Shown: piece after piece, positions 10,869 to 22,895 of the stretch | Layout: each line of letters begins with the position of its first letter | Numbering within the stretch: position 1 is the first letter of the stretch | Assembly (NCBI GenBank): GCA_963556145.1 | Contig: OY744466.1 | Span: 6,247,820-6,311,819, forward strand | DNA: 64,000 nucleotides | Direction: 5' to 3' | From: Hygrocybe punicea | Lineage: Eukaryota; Basidiomycota; Agaricomycetes; Agaricales; Hygrophoraceae | Notes under the pieces: generated by a model | Database searches by the model: none | What the model saw: only the letters and a program-made list of their open reading frames with translations | Told to the model about the DNA's origin: nothing | Translations under genes and position numbers: made by a program

Positions 10869-13800
10869 ATGTCAAGGAAATCTCAACGCGCCATAAATCC
10901 AAGGCATGGCTTCAGAGCAAGACCTTGGGGCGGAAACAAATCACAGCGGCAAAACTTATCACAGCTGATCAGATTCAAGCATCACAGCCAGGTATGTCTG
11001 ATATATCACACGATGGTCTTCCAAAGTTCACTATCAGTCACAGAGGATGAAAATTTGCTCACTATGGTGATGGAAGACAGTCCATCCAACCTTGATGTTG
11101 ATTTTGCGATGCTTGACGAGATACTGGCAGGGGATGAAAGAATTGAGCTGAGTCACGCTGGCGGTGAACTGCAGGATGTCGAGGAAGAGCTGGAGACACT
11201 TGTTTCGGGAATCCGGAGGTAAGAATACAATGATCTTAATGCATATATATTTAACAATCTTTGGTCAGGCGGAAACGTGCTAAAGATTGGCGGACACGCC
11301 GGGACCGAACACGCAAACGCACTGAAGCTTTTGAGAAGCAAATTGAAGGGATTGTCAAGGCTTACATGACGTGGAGTTTCAAAGAGGCCAAACGTGATGA
11401 TTCTATACACGAGGATGAGGACATCGCATCGACACATGCACATGCTGTGCGGGTGGTCGATCTATTTGGTAAGAGCTCCTAATGTTCTTGAAATTCCATA
11501 CACTAAGCATTTAGAAGACGTTCAGCTACGAAGAGCACCCATACTTTCAACAGACCCAACAATCGCAGCCTGCCTCGTCCGGCAAGGTTATCTTCCATGT
11601 TCCCCCTTGAATCCATCAGTTGCAATCACCATCCGTGCAATGGAGTTTTTCCGCCTCTCACATTTACGTTGCCCTCATGTCTCGGTTCAGTCGTATGTTA
11701 AGACACTTTGCGATATGCACTCAGTAAGACCAGTTTGCTATCAATCCTTACTTTCTCAACATAAAGCACCAGGTACCCTTTGAGCGTTGGCTTTCACAGC
11801 AATTTTCAATCGCATATGATCTGTATCTAGATATACGGCGCAGGGTCGACTCTCTTGTCCGGGCTGCCCTTCAACGTGACTCCCATGACTGGCGCTTGGG
11901 CAACGCATGCCCTGCCTGTACGTACAAACTCAAAGATGAACGTACGCTGAAGTTCAACATGCTATTTACCATGGATGGCAATGATTCCCTGAAACGAATC
12001 CTCCGGCGTGGATCCCCTGATGAAGTTACCGAAGAACAAATTGGACCAGTTATTGAACGTTACGACCCTCGTACACTGAAGACAGATTACTACATACCGA
12101 GAGATGATGTGGATAAGTGGGCTAAAGATGTTGAGCAAGAAATGATGCCGACTCAAACAACAAAGGTATGTGCTCTTGAGAAATATCTACATGCCCACTC
12201 TCTGAGGCCGTGAAACCCAGAATGACACAGATGACTTGGACCCAACCACTGAACTGAATCCCTGTGCTCACCGCTGGCACAATATGTCTACGGATGTCAC
12301 CAAACATATGTGGGGGGTGTTTGACGAGACTGGGATCTTTCTTGCACTATGTCGGCATGGTTTTACGCTTGTGATTGTTGACATGGTGCGCAGCGGCGAG
12401 TTGTGAGCTTTTTTTAAATAATTTTTCAGGTAATTCTTGCTAATAGCATTTATAATGCATAGGGCTAAGTATCCACTCGCCGTGGTTGAAAAAATGATCA
12501 ATATTTTTGGCTCGAACCTTGGCGGGGGCTATGATATCGGCTGCAAATTTTCCACCACACTTAATCAAAGTGATCTCGGACCTCAGGCACTTCGACAAAA
12601 TTACACATCCCTTGTTGGTGCCTTCCATGGGCACGCACATAACCGAATTTGCCAGCTTTCGCACCTTGCAACATATACCGAAGGACTTGGCCTTGAAGAC
12701 CTTGAGGGTTGTGAGCCTGCATTCTCTCGATCAAATGCACTGGCAGCTTCGCAGCGCCATTCAAGCCGTTTCCATCGCCACCAAGACATTGTTACCTATT
12801 TTCAGCACATGGACAAGACAGATATTTATCAGTCCCTGAGTACGTAAGGTTTTTCTTATTATTGATCACCAGGCTGAATTGATTCCGAAGGCACGTTCCT
12901 CCTAAATAACTACAAACGAGCACTCGAGATTCTCCGCACCGCCCCCATTGCCCTGGAAAAGGCCAAGAGGGATCTTTCCATTGATGATGATTCTGTGTTC
13001 AAGAGATGGCTCTCCGAAGAGAGAGAATACCTGCAGGGTTTGAAAACCGAGCCAGTGGTTGAGACCTTAGAGATGGAATACTGTCAAAAGCTGGTTGCTC
13101 TCCAAGCGAGCCAGTATGTGGTTGACTTCTTATTGACTATGACAAACTGATGTGCAGTAGGAAAACCCTTGAAGCGGCTCAGCAGTTATGGGTACAAGCT
13201 ACACCTCAGACCATGTCGCGAGGGAATCGCGATAACACTCGTTCACTAGAGACTAACCGTCGTCATGCACTTGAAGTCTATGAAAAAAACCTGCAATCTG
13301 TGCAGGATCTGGAGAAGAAACTCGAAATCACGGAGCGGTGGAAGATTGGGAGCCCTAATTGGCGGGCGGCAGCCAAACTTGTTGTGGCATGAAAATATCA
13401 AAAAGCGCTCGATAATCTCGAGAGCCTGGTGGTTGCACGGATTTTTGAGCTTACAAAAATGAATATGTCCCAGACAGGTATGAAATGTATTCTTTATATT
13501 GACAGTGACCGCTTACTATGTGCTTAGGATACAAGCTCCGTAAACACATTGCGAAAGCTCTCCAAGCACGTTCCAAGGCTGTCCGGGCTGCTTTGGACCG
13601 TTACAATGCTGCAGCACAAGAAATTGACCCGCCCCGACCAACTCTGCAGTGGAAAGACGTTGTCAATTATGTCTTTCTCTCTGAATTCGACCTCTTACGA
13701 GACGCCCGACAGGATGTTCGGACACGCCCTTGGGCACGCCCAGCTGGTCGCATGGCTATGGACTTGTATTTCAAAATTCAGCGAGCAAAGGAAGAAATTG

Positions 13801-14201
13801 ACCGTCTCAACATTGAGATCCCTAGGGTGATTACTTACATCCGAGACGAGCGACGCTACTTACGCAAGAAGGAAGCCCAATATCGAGAATTAGATCCCCT
13901 TCTATCACACCAAATCAAGTTGTATCGCACAGAACGCTGTCGATTTGATGGACAACACATGCACCGCTTCAAGAATATTGCAAAGCTACATGGTTTCACC
14001 GGTACAATCACCCCTGGTCAACATGCTCACAGTGATGTGGAGACCACAACAGAAAGCGATGCCGAAGACGATGAAGACCCCACCCAATCACACCCCGATA
14101 CAGAGGACATTGAGCTGGATGAAGATGAAGTGGCCGATGAGGAGGATGAAGCTATTGGACAAGCCCTGCACAGTGTTATCCAGGTTTCTATAGACAGTTA
14201 A
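10869..14201 (+). pseudogene. KDZ transposase, one premature TGA
   Basis: Ten predicted exons (10869-10991, 11046-11218, 11269-11468, 11515-11723, 11773-12165, 12221-12402, 12463-12839, 12891-13113, 13158-13477, 13528-14201) join to 2874 nt, 957 codons. Landmarks: basic start MSRKSQRAINPRHGFRARPW; coiled, basic RRKRAKDWRTRRDRTRKR; CxC-type cluster region LVRQGYLPCSPLNPSVAI; GNACPACTYKL; first catalytic Asp in FNMLFTMDGNDSLKRI; second Asp in GGGYDIGCKF with LVGAFHGHAHNRICQ; Glu in LGLEDLEGCE with SSRFHR; C-terminal coiled coil and acidic tail. These match the DDE-type KDZ family. Codon 705 (13390-13392) is TGA in an otherwise open, conserved frame, truncating about a quarter of the protein. 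The change fits CGA to TGA. The element could still move if another copy supplies transposase. Confidence 0.9.
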
Positions 14202-14267
14202 ACTCTATCGTATCGTAGTCTTACATTTTTTCTTGTGTCTGGTCTCAATTTTAGTAAAGAGATCAAA

Positions 14268-14496
14268 TTTTAGTGACAAAGTCGAGCTCATCGCCTGACA
14301 CGATGAGCTCAGGTATGGTTGCCAATGACAACCACAATGACTACAAACAGAGACCAAAACTACGCTCTATATTACACCCACTCTACCTGAGAAATATAGG
14401 AGGAGGCCCTACCGCACCCTAAACCCCTTGACTTAGAGAGGGACACAGACCCTTGTCCACCTCTAATAGGAGGCGTTAGTTGGGCTTCACAGGTGG
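14268..14496 (-). repeat. Right terminal inverted repeat of the KDZ element
   Basis: Reverse complement of 7061-7289; target duplication ACCTGA follows at 14497-14502. The hairpin with GAGCTCATCG arms is at 14284-14310. Confidence 0.92.
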
Positions 14497-14597
14497 ACCT
14501 GACCCACTGCTCAGTGTGACGACACGGACACGAAGAGTGTCAGGGTCAGGTATAACAAGCTGGCGGCCTCTTTCAACGGCCTCTGATACCTATAGCG

Positions 14598-17500
14598 ATG
14601 AGGCAACTCGGTCATTTGGGACAATGCGATGCTTACCGCCGGCAACTTCGCCATTCCAAGGGTTTTCCACATGGGAAAACCCTCGGCCGGTATGACGAGC
14701 CTGCCCAAGATCACGTGGCAGCAACTATCATGGACGCGATATCCAACGACTTTTCACGCTTGTCTGTTGGCGATGTACATGCCTCCGCCGAACCTTACAC
14801 CACTCCTGCCCTTAGAAAGGTATCGCAGGAGCGCGATGGCTTCACCGATGACGATCACAAGCTACTCGATGCGAAGATCGAGAAAGCATTTAGCGCATTC
14901 CGGAAGTTCAATGAGGAACCTGATTTGCCTACAATTCTCTTCAACATCACCGCCGCGGACAACAGACTAATAACGTTCTCAACGGACAAAGCCGAGCAAC
15001 TGCTTCATCGGGAACCCTCCATCGCGAGGGTACTAAGGAGCGCGTGGCAAGCAGGGTCCTTCAAGGAAGTACGACGAATAGGTGTGTTTGCTGTAGCATA
15101 ACTTGCTAACGTTGAGCTCCGAGGCTCAACACTACACAGACCTTCTCTGGCCGGATGCTCCCAGTGTCTCTTGTAGGAGTCTGCCACCCACCGCAGACAG
15201 AGAGGTCACAAGTGAGCATTGACATACTTTTGAACATTCCTTGATGATAAGATTATTCTGGTCTAGAACAAGGTATTGGAATCCCTCTTCGGAGAAGTCG
15301 AGTTGCCTAAAATATCATGCAGTGCTCGGCAGAGCTTGGGATAACCTCTATATCGGCGATCTTCACGTCCTGATGCTCAACAACATTTGTGCCTTGAATA
15401 AAGCGGAACTCTATGGAAATCAAATTTCCATCATACAGAGCTCCGGCTATGGCAAGTCACGTATGGTGCACGAACAAGCAAAATTAGTTTTCACTATTCC
15501 ATTCAACCTTCGACCCGCCCTTGATGATCGAGGTGAGTTGTTCATTGACTCAATTTCGTCTTGCGAGACTTAATCTTCCAATAGATCTCGCCTTTCCACC
15601 GGCTGACGATACCATCCGCAACTGTCTCACTCGCGTTCTTGACCTGAACGGGGTCACCAATATGTACCTTCGATTTTTCATATCCTTGTTTGAAGGTATT
15701 CGAAGCGAACTGGAGAAACATAAACCAACGTTTGCGAATTCCCGTATGTTCGCGGCTTGGTGGTCGACGCAACTAGTTGAGATTCGTCAGGAACTTTATT
15801 CTCGTGTGGCCAACGACACTGGGAAAGACATGTTTACAAAGGTGCGTGAAGAAGCATGTCATAGAAACGGGTCTCATGATCGGTGCAGACCGATAACCCC
15901 CGTCAATCTATTAGTAGAGATCAAAATATATATGAGGTCGAGCAAACTGCCCTGGAAAATCGAGCCAGGGGTGAATTGGGAAGACTTTTGAGGCAGCTGC
16001 GAGCGTCGTATAGCGGAAAACCCGAATACGCAATTGAAATGGTCATATATTTCGACGAAGCTCATTCATTGACGCCACACAAACCACAAAACGAAACCCA
16101 GAAGACGTTAAATGATGTCTTATGCTCCGTCATAAATGTTTTTTTGAAGTTCCCTGTGTTTGCCATATTCCTCTCCACAAATAGTGATTTGGCCGAATTT
16201 GCCACGCCTCGAAACCTCGCCAGGTCGGCTCGCATCCGCGAAGGTCAAGCAATGATTCATGCTCCGATCACCGAGACGCCCTTTGACTGCTACCCTGATA
16301 TGCTGATCAGGCCGGAAACAATGTCTCTCGCAGAGACTACTAGCGTAGAGTACTTAGCTCGATTTGGGAGGCCGTTGTGAGTGTAACTGTACCTTCCTTC
16401 CCAAAGTTTTTCCTTCTGTCTGACTCCCATGTAGGTTTTGGACAATGATACAGGCTGCCGGATTGAAAAAAGATTCTGTTTGCCTTCAGGTTATGGAACT
16501 CGCGCAGGCGAAGCTTTTGGGCACGCACGATATCAAAATCCAGTTTCCTGCGGTGTCACCCAAGGCGAAATTGGCTGTGGTGGACTGCATTTTGATGCTA
16601 GATTTCGAAGTCCGGCGAGAAAATGTTCAATTGACTGAGGCCTCCTTGGTTGCAAGCCATATGCGGACTGCCTTTTCCGTTCCGAAAGACCTTGTGTACC
16701 TGCGATCGGGGTATCCGTCGGAGCCTATCATAGCAGAAGCTGCTTGCAGACAACTTGCGTCCTGGACCGAGCAAAAGCCGAACGCGTTCCTCGAGATTGT
16801 CAACGAGAATATCACATCCGGGCTGCTGAATTATGGCGAGATGGGTGAACTCGCAGGGCGTGCACTCATATGGGATGCCTACCGGCGCGCCGTACGACAT
16901 GAGCACCTTACTGCTCAGGACAGTATCAACTATAGCGCTGGATGTCTCTTGACCACCTTCATAGAAATGCTGTTTGCCGAACCCCACGCGACGATCATCC
17001 TTGATTCCCGACCCGACAACCGTAACCAAGGCCCAAACGTTGATCTCCAACCTCAGAAACTTCGGGAGGCCTTTTGAGGTGCGAAAATACGCTTCACACA
17101 CTTCGGGAAAATGGCGGATGACAGTGGTACGACGACGTATTCCGCCTGGGCAGCGTTCATGAGGAGCATGGTTATTACATGCCGCAGTGGGCAACCAACG
17201 CTTGATTGTGTGATTCCCGTACTTCTTTGGGACAAAAAACTCTGCGAGTGGGTTATGTCGGGTATTCTTGTGCAATTTAAGTGGTGCAAGCACGGAGGAA
17301 ACTACTTCATCGACGAGAAAGACGTTGGCTTCTTCCCCAAGGCAAACTGCTCAGGCTGTCCAAATCATAAGCCCGAACCTCACCCGGATTCACGTCCCTA
17401 CATCACTCTAATTATGGAGGTTGGTGTGCAAACCTCAATACCGGAAAATGCAGTCACGAAAACCAAAAGCTCATCCTCGCAGAGGAAGCCTGCTACTACG

Positions 17501-17944
17501 CAAAATATCGCATCCAAAAAACCTGCTCACAGCCCAGCGGCACAACTCACGACGCCTGTGAAAAGATTCACTCAAACTATAATCAGTACCCCGTCTAAAG
17601 TTGTCATCCCGAAATCAGGTACTCATCATCACCCTCGTCCTGACCATCCACGTTACAGCATCAAAGCCTATGGTTGTTCCCCGACTGTGTACCGAGGAAT
17701 CCTCGAAGAGCAAAGGGCAAGTTTTGCGCTTTTACTGCGCTCTCGTGATTTTCTGGGAGAACATGCTCGGGGAGATGATGCTTCCATCGCCGCTCTCCGA
17801 AAAATGAAACCGTTCTGGAGTCGAGGCGCAAATTGCTATCATTGGATTGATTGTCCTGAACTCAACGGTGTACAAGTCCAGTCTGAGGCTCAGGAAGGAG
17901 TCTTCCTGTCAGACGTGGAAGACGAGGAAGATGGTTTTTCTTAG
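14598..17944 (+). pseudogene. Crinkler-type P-loop NTPase with PD-(D/E)XK-like nuclease domain, in-frame TGA
   Basis: Multi-exon (clear exons: to 15081, from 15140, 15585-15841, 15889-16376, 16435-17944). The ATPase core shows Walker A in IIQSSGYGKSRMV (about 15430-15470) and Walker B in MVIYFDEAHSL (about 16040-16070), then an ARSAR..EGQ..APITETPFDCYPD block and LVASHMRTAFSVP...RSGYPSEPIIAEAA, all familiar from the large basidiomycete Crinkler-like NTPase family. The last third has DCVIPVLLWDKKLCEW-VMSGILVQFKW, which fits the D...QxK core of a PD-(D/E)XK nuclease. NTPase plus nuclease is the architecture reported for Crinkler-related proteins thought to descend from transposons. Defects: TGA at 17075-17077 inside the otherwise continuous frame, and an unexplained frame change near 15300-15330. 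The N-terminus carries the RQLRHxKGFP module shared with the convergent neighbour. Role in this fungus is unknown. Confidence 0.75.
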
Positions 17945-18097
17945 CGAAGCCGAAAGAGGGCACCTTATCTTGGGCAACCATCAAAAACTTGTATTTTTAG
18001 TTTGATTAAGGCAGCGAAAAGTCGAAATAAATAATTTATTGCAATTTTCACTAATCACACAGGCCCACTTATGAAGTGAAAAGTGAATAGGAAGCGC

Positions 18098-18362
18098 GAC
18101 CGTGCCCTGAAACAGCGGCACGGTCCGAAAAAATAGTAATTGAGTTTTTGGTTTTTGATTTACAGTAAGGAACCGTGTAACGGTAGTAACAAAAAATAGG
18201 ACTGGAAAAGCGGGAGGGCAGAGGTGGGTCAGGAAAATTTACAGGGGTAAGATTAACTGGGAAAAGGGACAAGGTAAACAAAAGTTAATGAAGGCGAGAC
18301 GATGGCATACCTCGGAGACGGGGCAAGGGGCTTACAATGCCCTTGGGGCGTTTCCGAGGTAT
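18098..18362. other. Two strong hairpins between convergent genes
   Basis: 18098-18125 has 9-bp arms GACCGTGCC/GGCACGGTC. 18307-18362 has a long imperfect stem, ATACCTCGGAgACG pairing with CGTTTCCGAGGTAT and an inner GGGCAAGGG/CCCTTG part. They lie in the 690-bp spacer between the 3' ends of the Crinkler-like and protease-like genes (17945-18633), where nothing else is recognised. Transcript 3'-end structures or MITE remnants are both possible. Confidence 0.5.
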
Positions 18363-18633
18363 ATGAGAAAGGTAAAAGAATGAGCCGGTGTGGCGACGTA
18401 AGATTTGACGTCAGACGGGGACGACAAATAATGGGTCATCAGCGGATGACGATTCCGGCGAGAATGTGTCAGCTGGTGACAGTGACGGGGACACGCTGGG
18501 TGTCGAGGTAATAGTAGGAGTGTGGCCGGGTGATTAGCCAAATGTAAACAAGTTTAAAAGACGATAAATAATGACACCTAGTAACGTTGTCAGCTATAGA
18601 TACGAGGGCATGAGACAGGAGGAATAGATGAAC

Positions 18634-20640
18634 CTAGATCGCGTCGAAGTGGAGGTTGGCGCCTGGGAACTCGGGCTTGATGACGCTGTCCCAGAGCCAG
18701 AACATTGGGGTGCAGTAAGTGACGTCGGACGATTCGGTAGGACCAGCACCACTGGTAAGTTGGAGACCGAACTCGTTATCGGCACCAGCGACTTCAGCCC
18801 CAGAGTCCCTGCCTTTGGAGGAAGAACCGGAGTCGTTATTGTACGGATAGACAGCTGCTTCGATGGAGTCGAAGCTGCCGAGGATGCCGTAGTAGCGCAC
18901 GTGAGACTCGAACCCGTTAAGACAACCAATCGTCGTGCTGGTAGTGTGACCATTCCTGATGACGTATCGCACTGGATCGCCGTTCAAGTCCTGACTGTTG
19001 GGCTGCTTGATCTGAGTGGCAGTGAGAATGCATTGGAGCTTGTAAAGACGATCGTTGGGGTAGTCGAACTCGGAAGGCGCGTCATCTCGAGGGTACATTC
19101 TCGACATGAACTCGCTGGCCTCGATTTCGGTGCCTGGAATATGAACAGTTAGATTGTGCACCTTTAGTTAGGCCAGGTCAGCACGCTCCTAAATCAATCA
19201 CATCCCCTTTGAAATTCGCCGCGAACTTCCTGTCGTTGAGCTTGATGACGCAGACATCTTTGGTGTAGCCGTAGGGGGCATTGCTGCCAGTGATCGGAGG
19301 GGCCCAGACGACGTGGCCAATGACCCGGTTGTTCACATCCGACCACTCGTCCTTCTTCATCATGGTAAAGAACGCCTTGAGGGCCTCGATGTTGGCTTCG
19401 GTGGCCACCAGACCAGGATCGGCCTTCTTCCTCTGTGCCGTAGCGCGCTTCTTCAGGAAGGTGACGGTGTTGTTCAGGTTGCCGATTTTGGCCTTGATGG
19501 ATGCCAGGAAGTCCTCAAAGGCCCAGGTGCCCATCAGGACGACCTTTTTCTTGCGCGCAGCGGCTAGGTAGGTGTAGTTAGAACTGCGCTCATCTTTGGT
19601 GAGGAAACGAATGTACCGACGTGTTTGTAAGGTTTGTTGCCTTCCTCCGTGGGGAACAGAACATGGCGTGCCGTGACGGCGTAGAGGTCGTTACCGATTC
19701 AGAAGTAGAATCCCAGGGTCCCCTGCCTGTGCAGAGTCTTCAGGCCTGCGATGGGCAGGCTGAGGGACGTGGTGACCCAATCCATGACGTCCTTGAGGTG
19801 ATGGTCATTGTCCATGGGTGCGAACAGCTCAGAGCCGGCGAGCGGATGGACTACCGATTCCCGACACGCCACTTCGAGTAGGCCGTCAACCTTGTGCTGC
19901 TTGAGGAGTTCGAGGATGTCCTGAGAGGAGTTGAACACGGCCTTGCCGATGGTGGTGTCTGGCAGCACTCCAATCCAGATAGTAACGCGAGTGGTAACTG
20001 GCTTTCTGCCGCCGTCCTCGTTCTGCTCATCCCACCCAAAGCGGGCGAGTTCGACGGAGGTGTGCTGGATTTGTTGCTTGTCGAGAAGTTTCACAACCTT
20101 GGAACGAGTGTCAGTCCGCAGAATGCTACGCTCCGAGAAGATCACGTACCTCCTCACGAATCGTGTTCCAAAGGTTGTCCTTGCTAAGTTTGCCGTGATC
20201 GTAGACAGGGAGAAGCTGCATAACGCGAATGTACTCTGGCCCTGTAGGAGGCGTGAAGACATCCGTAGACGTCCTGTAGACGAGCTTAGGGCCAGGTCGT
20301 CCGTTGCCGCTGAGACCAAAGTAATAAAGGAGCCTCTCGAGCTTTGAGACTTCGTGTATGGAGTCGTAGGTAGTGTCGCTAGAGGAATCGGCGACCTGGA
20401 AGATCTTGGCACGCTTGGATTTGCCGGACTCAGAACCGGACGAGAGACGCTTGTACACCTCATCGCATTCGTCGTCGAAGGCTTGGGAATGGACATGGCC
20501 GTACCATTTATCGACTAGAAGGGTATATGAGCATGTCAGTACAGAAGAAAGCCAATAAAACGTAAAAGGACTCACTTGATTCGGAAATTTCATCATACGA
20601 AGGGTTTTCCTCATCGGGAAAACCCTTCATATGGCGAAGT
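18634..20640 (-). pseudogene. Trypsin-like-fold protein of a basidiomycete family, in-frame TGA
   Basis: Minus-strand gene: N-terminal exon with RQLRHMKGFP...YDEISES, intron near 20576-20516, then DKWYGHVHSQAFDDECDEVY, LERLLYYFGLSGNGRPGPK, IRVMQLLPVYDHGKLSKDN, VTIWIGVLPDTTIGKAVF, HRQGTLGFYF. The second half has LYAVTARHVLF (candidate catalytic His), KDVCVIKLNDRKF (candidate Asp) and KGRDSGAEVAGADN (Ser in a DSG motif), an order that matches a chymotrypsin-like serine protease fold. The assignment to this fold is my inference; the family itself is common in Agaricomycetes and usually annotated hypothetical. TGA at 19701-19699 interrupts the frame exactly between GTLGFYF and IGNDLYAVTARH. Further introns lie near 19600-19560 and 19195-19165. 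It converges on the Crinkler-like gene. Confidence 0.68.
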
Positions 20641-20644
20641 TGCC

Positions 20645-21199
20645 TGGGTTCGAGACTAGTTTCTCATGTGGGCCAAGCACGTAGTGTCAGAGCCTCGGCC
20701 ATGATCACCGACAAATCTCCCAAACTCCAGAACAACTGCTCAGGTCTGCCATTGTCAAGCTCAGAGAGGTGATATGCGTGTGGTCTCATTGTTCTTAGCA
20801 TCTTCCCTCACAAGGACGCCTCGCATCATTTAGGACTTAACTTTGAGAGATTTCGGGTACGACAATTAGATTTTGTTCACCTCTCTAAGTTTCCAAATGG
20901 GGTGATATATTCCGCGTTGAATCATCCTTGCTTGCGTCTAAGTTCTAGTGTCACTGAACAGCCTTTGTCAAGATCACCCCACGCCAAGCTAACCTCGACT
21001 GGGAAACCTCGTTTTAGGCTAGCAATCAACATGGTGGTGGTTTTGTTTGAGCGGATGAAAGAGATGCACAGGTGGGAGCTTTCTTGGACATGGCAAGGTC
21101 ATGATATGACCGGTAGGCGGGAATATATTCGGCACAAAATTGAATACAATCTCCATTAAAAACTAATAATATACTTTCCGGATCCCGCCCCGGGATCCG
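20645..21199. other. Intergenic, nothing recognised
   Basis: An 85-codon open frame (20902-21159) has no family resemblance or codon logic. The stretch ends in a GGATCC-rich start of the following minisatellite. Confidence 0.45.
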
Positions 21200-22310
21200 G
21201 GACCAGGACCAGGACCAGGATTACTAAGCATTTTGGACAAGGAATTTCCTTTTTGAGAACCTCAGAGGATTTTGGACAAGGATTTTGGACCAGGAATTGC
21301 CTGTTTGGGAACCTTTGGACCAGGACCAGGACCAGGACCAGGACCAGGAGGGGGAACTTGGGCAAGTTTTTGAGTGATGTGGGGGGAACTTTGGGGGCCA
21401 TTGTGGACAAGTCTTGAGGACATGTGGGGGGATATTTGGGGGGGTTTTTGAGTAATGTGGGGGGATCTTTGGGGGTCATTGTGGGCAAGTCTTGAGGACA
21501 TGTGGAGGGTTCTTTGGGGGGTTTTTTGGGAAAGCATTTGAGTCATATGAGGGGATCTTTTGGGGGCATTGGGGGCAAGTATTTGGAACTTATGGGAGGT
21601 TGTTGGGCAAGTCTTTGAGTCATGTGGGGGGATCTTAGGGGGGCATTTTGGGCAAGCAGTTTAGTCATGTGGGGGGATCTGTGGGGGGCATTTTAGACTA
21701 GTATTTGGGACATGTGGGGGAATCTTTGGAGGCATTGTGGGCAAGCATTTCAGACAAGGAGGGGGATGTTGGGCAAGTCTTTCAGTCATGTGGGGGGATC
21801 TTTGAGGGGACTTTGGGCAAGCATTTGAGACATGTGGGGGGCTCTTTGGGGGGCTTTTTGGGCAAGCATTTTAGCCAAGAAGGGGGATCTTTGGGGGACA
21901 TTTTGAGCAAGCATTTGAGTTATGTTGGGGGATCTTTGGAGGACATTGTGGGCAAGTATTTGGGACATGAAGGAGGATCTTTGGGGGGCATTTTGGGCAA
22001 GCATTTTAGACAAGGAGGAGGATCTTTGGGAAGCATCTTGGACAAGTATTTGGGGCATGAAGGGAGATCTTTGGGGGGGATTTTGGGCAAGAATTTCAGT
22101 CATGTTGGGGGATCTATGGGGGGCATTTTAGACAAGTATTTGGGACATGTAGGGGGATCTTTGGGGGCATTGTGGGCAAGCATTTCAGACAAGAAGGGGG
22201 ATTTTGGGGGGCATTATGGGGGCATTATGGGCAAGCCTTTGAGATATAAAGGGGGATCTTGGGTAAGTACCTCAGACAAGACTTATAGTTCAAGAGGAGA
22301 TTTCTCTTGG
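21200..22310. repeat. Minisatellite: GGACCA hexamers and a degenerate 45-bp G-rich repeat
   Basis: GGACCA/CCAGGA hexamer runs at 21200-21230 and 21316-21349, followed to about 22310 by a degenerate repeat of the form 'gatctttggggggcattttgggcaagcatttgagacatgtgg'. In 21705-22319 the period is 45 bp: the plus-strand frame reads 15-residue units such as GGSLGGILGKHFRQG and the minus-strand frame also stays open with QRSPFMPQILVQDAS units. Because 45 is a multiple of three and both strands are open, I read these frames as a by-product of the repeat. A run of 14 A follows at about 22333. Confidence 0.8.
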
Positions 22311-22895
22311 GCATGTTGAACAATGAATCTGAAAAAAAAAAAAAAAATTAGCATATAGGTCTAGTCATGCTTTATTATCAAGCAACCTAGTCCATGTCAA
22401 TGGACACTGCATTTGACCTTGGTAAGTTCACATGATTAGTATATTTTATCAAATTCTCAAAATTTTCAATATCAGTTAAATAGCACATATTTACACTTAA
22501 AACTGCATAGCAGATGAACATGTAACTGATAACAATAACAATCATCTTTCAAATGTACATAATGCAATCATAATTGATATTTCAATATAGTTTGTACATC
22601 TGATCTGACAGTTATTACATTATCACAACTGATGCACTCAAAGTAGTAAAAAGATTGTTAAATTCACAACTCAAATACTAACTACCTTGTGATATTAAAC
22701 AGTTGATGATATTACCAAGTCAAGTTACACAGTTGGTAAAATCACCAAGTTAAGTCACATGACTAGTTGGTTAAATCACCAAGTCAAGTCACATGTCTAA
22801 GTCACATGATTGGCTAATTCAGGTAATATGACTTGATCTCTCTTAATCTCTTACCACTATCATCTCATCTCATATTTCAACTTTGCTTTATTATC

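Larger units (their letters stand above)
7061..14496. mobile_element. Complete KDZ-superfamily DNA transposon (7436 bp)
   Basis: Bounded by 229-bp inverted repeats (7061-7289 and 14268-14496) starting CCACCTGTGAAGCCCAAC and flanked by the 6-bp direct repeat ACCTGA (7055-7060 and 14497-14502). It contains a KDZ transposase on the plus strand, a KDZ accessory gene on the minus strand and a small plus-strand gene between them. The repeats differ at only a few positions (for example near 7228/14327), so insertion looks fairly recent, although the transposase has an in-frame stop. Inside each repeat, close to its inner end, lies a hairpin with arms GAGCTCATCG/CGATGAGCTC, a good candidate for a transposase-binding or end-pairing site. 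Confidence 0.92.

Noticed and set aside
18628..20347. Plus-strand frames opposite the protease-like gene
   Set aside because: Antisense shadows; the minus strand carries the conserved motifs.
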